64,000 bases of DNA, from contig MZZL01000133.1 of the NCBI GenBank assembly GCA_002749535.1, positions 260,500-324,499 of the forward strand, given 5' to 3'. A program made the position numbers and the translations under genes. The notes below the pieces were generated by a model, which was not told the DNA's origin, made no database searches, and worked only from the letters and a program-made list of their open reading frames with translations. This stretch comes from Apophysomyces variabilis (taxonomy: Eukaryota > Mucoromycota > Mucoromycetes > Mucorales > Mucoraceae). Numbering within the stretch: the stretch's first letter is position 1; each line of letters opens with the position of its first letter. This document shows positions 58,027-64,000 of the stretch, piece after piece.

Positions 58027-61000
58027 CTATACGTTCATCCTTTTTGCAAGCTCTTTGTATGCTGCAGCCAGGGTAACATCGCGCTGTACGCCGTTTCCTT
58101 GACTGTAGCATTCGGCAATTGCGTATAAAACTTCATTGATCCCTGACTCGACAAGACTAAGTAAGGTTTCGAAGGCAAATTTAGGATCAGGCTGTTCGAC
58201 GACCCATCCATATAAATGATACATAGCAATCATGAACTTGGCATATGGTGTGATTCCTGCGACTTTTACGAATGCTTGGAAAGCTCCTTCGCGAAGTTCA
58301 TTTGCTTCAGTAGGATCGTCTGTAGCTCTTGCCAAAGCGTGCTTAATCCTTCCTATTGCTAACCAGGCTCTGGAAATATCGCCAAACTGTAATATACGTT
58401 CATACCATCGCAATGCTCTTCTATAACTCGCTTGAAAATTTGTGCCGCGGTCGTTTTCGTACAATTCAGCCACCTTCATCGTCGCCTCATTAAGCTGACG
58501 GATCCCACCGATTGAGTAGTACATAATTGCTATTTCTTTGTTCTTCGGTATCTCGCATTCTTCGGAGCAGAACCCATATTGATAAAGGTTCCCTAGTCTA
58601 CAGTATGCGTCCGGTTCTGAGACCAAAATAGCGTCCTCGAATACATTCAAAGCTTTCCTGTATTCTCTGTCCTTCCAGAAAAGATCGGCAAGCTTTATGT
58701 GCGCTCCCTGAAGTCCTTGAGTAACTTCGGACTGTAACTGCTCTATCAGTTTTTCTTTATCGGGCGCTTGATCGAGCGTATCCTCTACACTCTTTTTGCT
58801 GTTTTCCTTATCGTATTCTTCATCGCTATTATCGTCCTCATGATCGTAAAGCCAGTCGTAATTCTTCTTTAATTCTTGCACTTGCCAATCCTTGAATTGG
58901 TACCCTCCAGCCCTCAGTTCATCTATCATTGCCAGCGTCGTCTTCCATTGCGCTCGTCTCTGCGACGCACCGAAAGTTTTAATAATATGCCATCCGATTT
59001 GATGGTATCCGGGCTTATCGAGACCCTTTGCTAAAACGCATTGACGCTTGCTGTTGGCGATATGCAGGTACATGCGGTAAGAACATTCAAACGCTGCTTG
59101 ACTTTCAAATAAGATAAAGTCGCCTTTCAAGACATAGTCGGAAAAATCTAAGCAGCAGTGGTTAAACATCCAGAAACAATTGTTGGGCATGGATTCTGAA
59201 ACCAGTACCCTTCTTCTTTGTAAGCAATGACAGGGAATCTGTTCCATCTGTTTCATCTGTTAATCGATTTAAGTCAGGCTGTTGAGTGTTATTATGGTTA
59301 GGTGGGTATCGTACCACTCTCCTACAAATTGAGTTAGCATCTTTTGTCAACACTCGTAGTTTCTATAACCAGAGATAGTCAGAATCCGAATCTTTTAAAC
59401 GTCTGAGCAAGTCTTCTGTCCCTTCTTTATCCGCTTCAAGCTTCAGATAGCCGGATTTAATGGAAGCTTCAAGACATTCGCTTGCAGATACGTATTGACG
59501 CTCCCATGACATGCGATGACCAAGTATACGTTTTGATAGCTTAAATCCCTGTATAAGTGCTGTGTCATCCATCATGTACATAGCTGCTGTCGGTCCCGAA
59601 TCAATCAATTTTATATAGACCATATCACCGTATTTGATATGCTCAATGTATGTGCTGTGTCTGTCTGATGGGATGGCATGTTCAAGCTTGATAATGATGC
59701 TCTCCTGCGTATTGTGAGAACTTGCTCTTATGATCAGTTCTTCTTCGTCTTGACTCTTCAATCTGTGATTGTGTACAGCTTCGTCGCTATCTGGAAACTT
59801 TTGGAAACACCACGACTCATTCTTTTTGGATAAAGCAACACCCCATTGGCACAGATGTGTATCTCTTTGTCCATAATGCGGTTGAGCAGTGGTATCTTTC
59901 GCCACACCGCTGTGTGAGCAATAGACACATATGAACTACGTTTGAATATCTTAATACATCATGTTACGACCAAAATTTAACTTACTTCATCTGTGATCCT
60001 TTCTTCCACGATAGAAAATCCCCAGGCAATGCAAGCAAGGCGACAAAACTCTATTGCCGTTCCGTTATCAGGGAACGTTCGGCTTAGCAATTGTTCGAAC
60101 AACGGTTCCGTCTATAACGCAAGTTAACGCAGCTTCTGGACATATTTTACACATACAGTCATAGAAATGTCGCGAGAATTAGGCCTAAATGCATCTGTGG
60201 GCATCCCATCATACATAACGGTTTTAAAAGGACAGTTGTAAGCGACGCGATCATCTGCATTAAAAATGTTTCTATATGTTGTTTCTACTTGGTGTCGCCG
60301 TTCTCTGTCCAAAAGTTTGTATAATGGCCTCAAGTTGCCACGCTGCGTTACAACTTGATTGTCTCTCAAAGACTCGATCCAACCTTTCATATTGTTTGTT
60401 AAGAGGCACAGAGAGTTCCCGCCTGGCTCATACAACGATAATTAAATCACGTATCTCACTATTTTCTACCTACCAGCGACGTTCAATCTTTCAGTCTGAG
60501 CTACCAGCTTCTTGATCTCTTTCGTGACAGTTTCCCTTGTCATTATTTGCGTATTTCTAGCGATCAATTCGTTGTTCGTGAAAATCACAGGTTCCTGTTC
60601 GTGTTTCTTTGGTTCTATAAGCTTAGGAATGACTTGCGACTTTGAGACCTCGTTTATCCTTTTGGAGGTTTTTGCATAAAGCTCCTTATAATGCTCATGT
60701 CGTTTTCTAACATTCATATGATGTACAACTTCTTGTTGGGCTTGTCCATGTGGCGGGGTTTTCAGTATGAGTCGACCTCCTAAAACAGGAATAAATTATT
60801 GGAAACCTGTAGCAAACCCTATAGTACCGATTTGAATCCTGGAAGGGTAATAGTAACCAAATCTTTGGAAGACATCTTGTAACGCGCCATATGTACTACT
60901 ATCCAAGTTTCCCACTTGCAGTGCATTGTCTATGGCTTTCTTGAACTCATTTGTCAGCTGGATACATTGATCAGGAAGATAGAGCTACAGTCGTGAATTG

Positions 61001-63833
61001 GTTAAGTATTATTCATTCTCCTATCTCCGTAGACACCTTACCTCCTTGTATGTCACGTAGGCTAAGTCGTAAAGCTGATCTTGGTTGGTATCATGATCGT
61101 ACTTTTGCCTAGCGTTTCTCTCTTTATATGCTCCCTGGGAAGCTAACGCAAACTCAAGACTTCCCGGGAGACCAGTTCCTGAGCTAATATCCAAGGATGA
61201 ATAGTTTTCTATATCTTTAGCGTTTTTCCCGTAACGCTTAGTACGCTCAACACCGGGATTATCAGACATGTTTCTCGTCATGATCATTCGGAAAACGGTG
61301 GTCTCGTTGCTAAGTTCAATAGCTTGGTCCTCTGCTTCTGCTCCATCGAAATGTATTCCCTTTGGAAGCAAAATGGGGTCATCTGATCCTTGTTTGTGTT
61401 CATCATACAGTTGTAGCACTTCCATTCGTTGCGCGTCGTCTAGCAGCTCATACAATGGTCTCAACTTCGTAAATCGAACGCGTGACTGATTGACACGAAC
61501 AGAATCAACCCAATTCTGACAGTCAGTAATATTGATATCACCCCCTAGTTTAAATTGATTTAGCAAACGACTTGGTAACCACTGAGTAGGCAAATGCATA
61601 ATTACCGAGCGTATGGACGTCTTGTTTGCGATTGCTACTGAGCATGGTATCAATTGCTGGTATCTCCTCCTCGAATGGAAGTGTATCAGAAAGGCTGCGT
61701 GATTTTGTAGGGTATAATATACGCCCACCTATACATCGCTTGTTGATGAGAACACTCGCATAGAACCTTTTTGTATACTCACCTAATGAAATAGAAGATG
61801 GATAAAAGTAACCAAAACGCTGAAACACTGTTTCCAACTCCTTGAATTTCTTTTCTTTTGTTTCCATGCCAAGGGCCTTAGCAACAGCTTCTTTAAAGCT
61901 AACCGTTGCTTTCACGAATTTTGGATCGAAGATTAACTAATTTGCAGGGCAAAGATGAATATGGAGTTTCATGAGAAAATAATTGACATTTCAGCATTAA
62001 TCGATGAGTATGTATCAGCGAGGGCAGCATTAAAAGAACTCTTGCACGCAGGTATGCGGACTGCCTTGAACGTTTGAATCGTGATGTCAATATATGCTGC
62101 CCTGATGACAATCTGTCGACAATGCTTAGTCGCGAATTTTCCCTTACCTCTCGATATGTAATATACATGACAAAGTAGGTTATTTCCTCTATTTTCGAAC
62201 GTACGTTATCGCCGTTTGATTGTATATAGTGGGCTACAGCAGCTTGCATAAATGTTGGATTGTTTTCAGAATCATTCAGTAAATTATCCATGATTAAGGC
62301 ATGCGTGTGAATGCTCATTGAAAGCCCGGCACGACGTATCATACATTCGATGCGGGGTTTCCCTTTAGTGGTTACCGAATTCATCCACTTATTCACATCA
62401 AACTGGTTGACCAATTCAATTGCGAACTCTTCTGATGTAGATCCATCGAAATAAACACCGTGTGCAGCAGCAAGCTTTACCTGTGTCCTGGATATATGTA
62501 CTAAAGCCTGTCCAATGACATCACTTTTAGGCGAAGCTTTTGAAGCCACTAGCTTATTGTAGGCTTTTTTGTATATCCGTTGGATTTCTCTTCTAGTATT
62601 ATCTTCGAGAAGGTCATAAATGGGATCTACATCAATGGCGGATATAAGGACTTGATGTATTGCGGTGCTCGCGATCCATCCATCTATGTCTGGAGTATCA
62701 CCCAGCAGGAGCTTGGGGTCACCACCTAAAGGAAGATATAGGTTTGAAAAGATCTACTAAAATTATATACGAAAAACAGTTAATTTACCAAAAGCTTTCC
62801 ACGGAGACGCGGTGGCAAGGATTTTCTGGATGTGTTGTTTTGGGGCGAGTGAATTGCGAGGGTAGTTATGATCGATTCTACCCCCTAATTAATATTAACA
62901 AACAGAAGCCGTAACATTTATCCTTTACCAAGGATAATCCAGTGTGGGTAATAGTAACCAAAGGAGTGGAAGACTTTCTGAAGCTCCACAAATTTTTGCC
63001 TGTCGGACGCCGGGAGCAATGCCGAGTCAACTGCCTCTTTAAACTCTTTAGTTGCTTTAAATGCCTCGGACGAGAAAAAGATCTATTATCCCTGACCATT
63101 AACATAAGTTTGTTTATATTCTGATTCATCAACATACATGTCTTCGTGGAACAAGCAGCACTTGGTTTGTTAACTTATATTTTGTTTTAATCGTTTGCCA
63201 TGCAAAAAAGTTATATTCTGTAATTTGAGGTAAAGGTAACCGAGGTTCTGCGCGTGAGCACATATAACTCTCGAAATTGTTGTGGTATTGTCGGGTATCG
63301 TCCAAGACTTTTAAGACACCGTTTGGGAAAACAGCTATTTTGGCATTCATATCAATCGCAAGCGCTTGCTTTTTTGCCCGTGTTCTGTCATGATGTATTC
63401 CAGCAACGCATTTTGATAATCCATCCAAGTTGAACTTAAAAGAGCAGTTAAGTATAAAGCTTTCTTTCCACAATCTTTTCATACAGAGAGGTTCTCACCC
63501 TTGGAAGTTTCGTGAGATTGCTCCATGAGAAAGCCAACTTATTTTTTTTTTGCAACTTCCTCAACCATTTATAAGTTTTGCACAAAACCTAAAAATGGTT
63601 TCACAGCTTAATATTTTTGCGAGACTACTTTTGAGTATGCCGATCCAAGTGATCAAACCATGAGCTGCGTACTTCTCACGATTATGCGTAACATTTATCC
63701 ATGTTAGAAAAGAGCTTTTATCCGGATTAATCAAAAGATAACGGAAATTATTGCCATAGTGGCACTCCCTTTGTGCACCGACCAAGTCCAAACACTGTAA
63801 CACAAATGAGGAAGCATCCTTCTCAGAAGCCAT
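58027..63833 (-). CDS. MACPF-like x3 / FAR1-type zinc domain / Sel1-repeat protein, 14 exons
   Basis: Exons 63833-63673, 63459-63138, 63082-62929, 62725-62148, 61936-61783, 61728-61606, 61544-61042, 60984-60828, 60779-60474, 60422-60157, 60111-59986, 59935-59370, 59321-59209 and 59147-58027 close in phase to about 1,549 aa. Three tandem modules (about 162-405, 406-665, 666-908) each hold a helix, then FGYYYP or FGYFYP, six residues and GG, resembling the MACPF signature. Each continues with a Trp-Ile/Val-Ser segment and PLY.LL or PIYDLL. Next comes a FAR1/WRKY-GCM1-like zinc domain (909-1010: FICVYC, LCQWG, VHNHR), then an MIR/trefoil-like part (YGDMVYIKLIDSG; YVLKGDFILF), then Sel1-type repeats (1300-1540). 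Exons 1-2 and the start are the least certain. MACPF folds can form pores, but no such activity can be claimed here. Confidence 0.65.
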
Positions 63834-63910
63834 AGGTAACCCGATCCGATTTGAATGGCCGCTGAGCTAGTATGAATCCTGGGGATGTCACCTAAACCTG
63901 TAGTACCTAC

Positions 63911-63942
63911 CTGTAGTACTACCAAATATAGTAGTACTACAG
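63911..63942. repeat. Perfect 12-bp inverted repeat
   Basis: CTGTAGTACTAC at 63911-63922, an 8-bp AT-rich spacer, and its exact reverse complement at 63931-63942. A third, imperfect copy (CTGTAGTACCTAC) lies at 63898-63910. It sits about 80 bp upstream of the start of the minus-strand MACPF-like gene. Confidence 0.8.
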
Positions 63943-64000
63943 ATACCCGGACATGCCGCACACACGACGTCAATGTCCGAGACCTCGCCAGCGCTCACTC

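Noticed and set aside
59141..59180. Frameshift in the Sel1/MIR-like junction
   Set aside because: It first looked like an inserted T, but the intron 59208-59148, with a TTTAAC branch-like motif and CTTAG acceptor, explains it without any lesion.
58027..59256. Independent 409-aa Sel1-repeat gene starting at 59256
   Set aside because: The first 36 codons lie in or before a 61-bp GT-AG intron (59208-59148). Splicing connects the Sel1 exon in frame to the upstream exons.

Overview
The window is nuclear DNA from a filamentous fungus, most likely an early-diverging Mucoromycota species (Mucorales-like). The evidence is genes split by many short GT-AG introns with CTAAC/TTAAC-type branch sites, short AT-rich intergenic spacers, a two-intron RPL34 gene, a HEATR6-type protein, an Rrm4-like RRM/MLLE protein, and large families of HET-domain-like and class 3 lipase genes. 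Exon models below were built by hand from splice signals and reading-frame continuity. Where the phases close exactly I treat the model as well supported, but no homology search was run.

Layout. 0.4-6.1 kb (all minus strand): a Cys-rich protein of unknown function, a DUF4436 membrane protein and an FBXO9/Hrt3-type F-box protein. 7-30.4 kb: an array of nine related HET-domain-like loci, six with open single-exon frames (420, 473, 422, 429, 422 and 415 aa) and three visibly decaying, on both strands. It is interrupted only by an 18-exon HEATR6-like gene (13.6-17.6 kb). Several array members share a roughly 100 bp promoter-like block, and two also share a degenerate upstream relic of another reading frame.

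31.3-38.1 kb: a small unidentified nuclear-looking gene, RPL34, and an eight-exon Rrm4-like RNA-binding protein with three RRMs and two MLLE-type domains. 38.4-51.2 kb: three paralogous class 3 lipases with N-terminal membrane segments and matched exon structures, spread over about 13 kb, with an orphan gene between the second and third. 52.9-56.3 kb: an unidentified multi-exon gene and a compact single-trefoil lectin. 58.0-63.8 kb: a 14-exon minus-strand gene of about 1,549 codons. It encodes three tandem MACPF-like modules with identical exon phases, a FAR1/MULE-type zinc domain, an MIR/beta-trefoil-like region and Sel1 repeats.

How the parts may work together: RPL34, F-box, HEATR6-like, Rrm4-like and DUF4436 genes look like ordinary cellular machinery. 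The HET-like array is the accessory part, with turnover by duplication, nonsense mutation and frameshift beside intact copies. This is what a rapidly evolving recognition or cell-death locus would look like, although a function for HET-like proteins in this lineage is inference only. The MACPF-like/FAR1/Sel1 gene is the second unusual item because of its domain combination.
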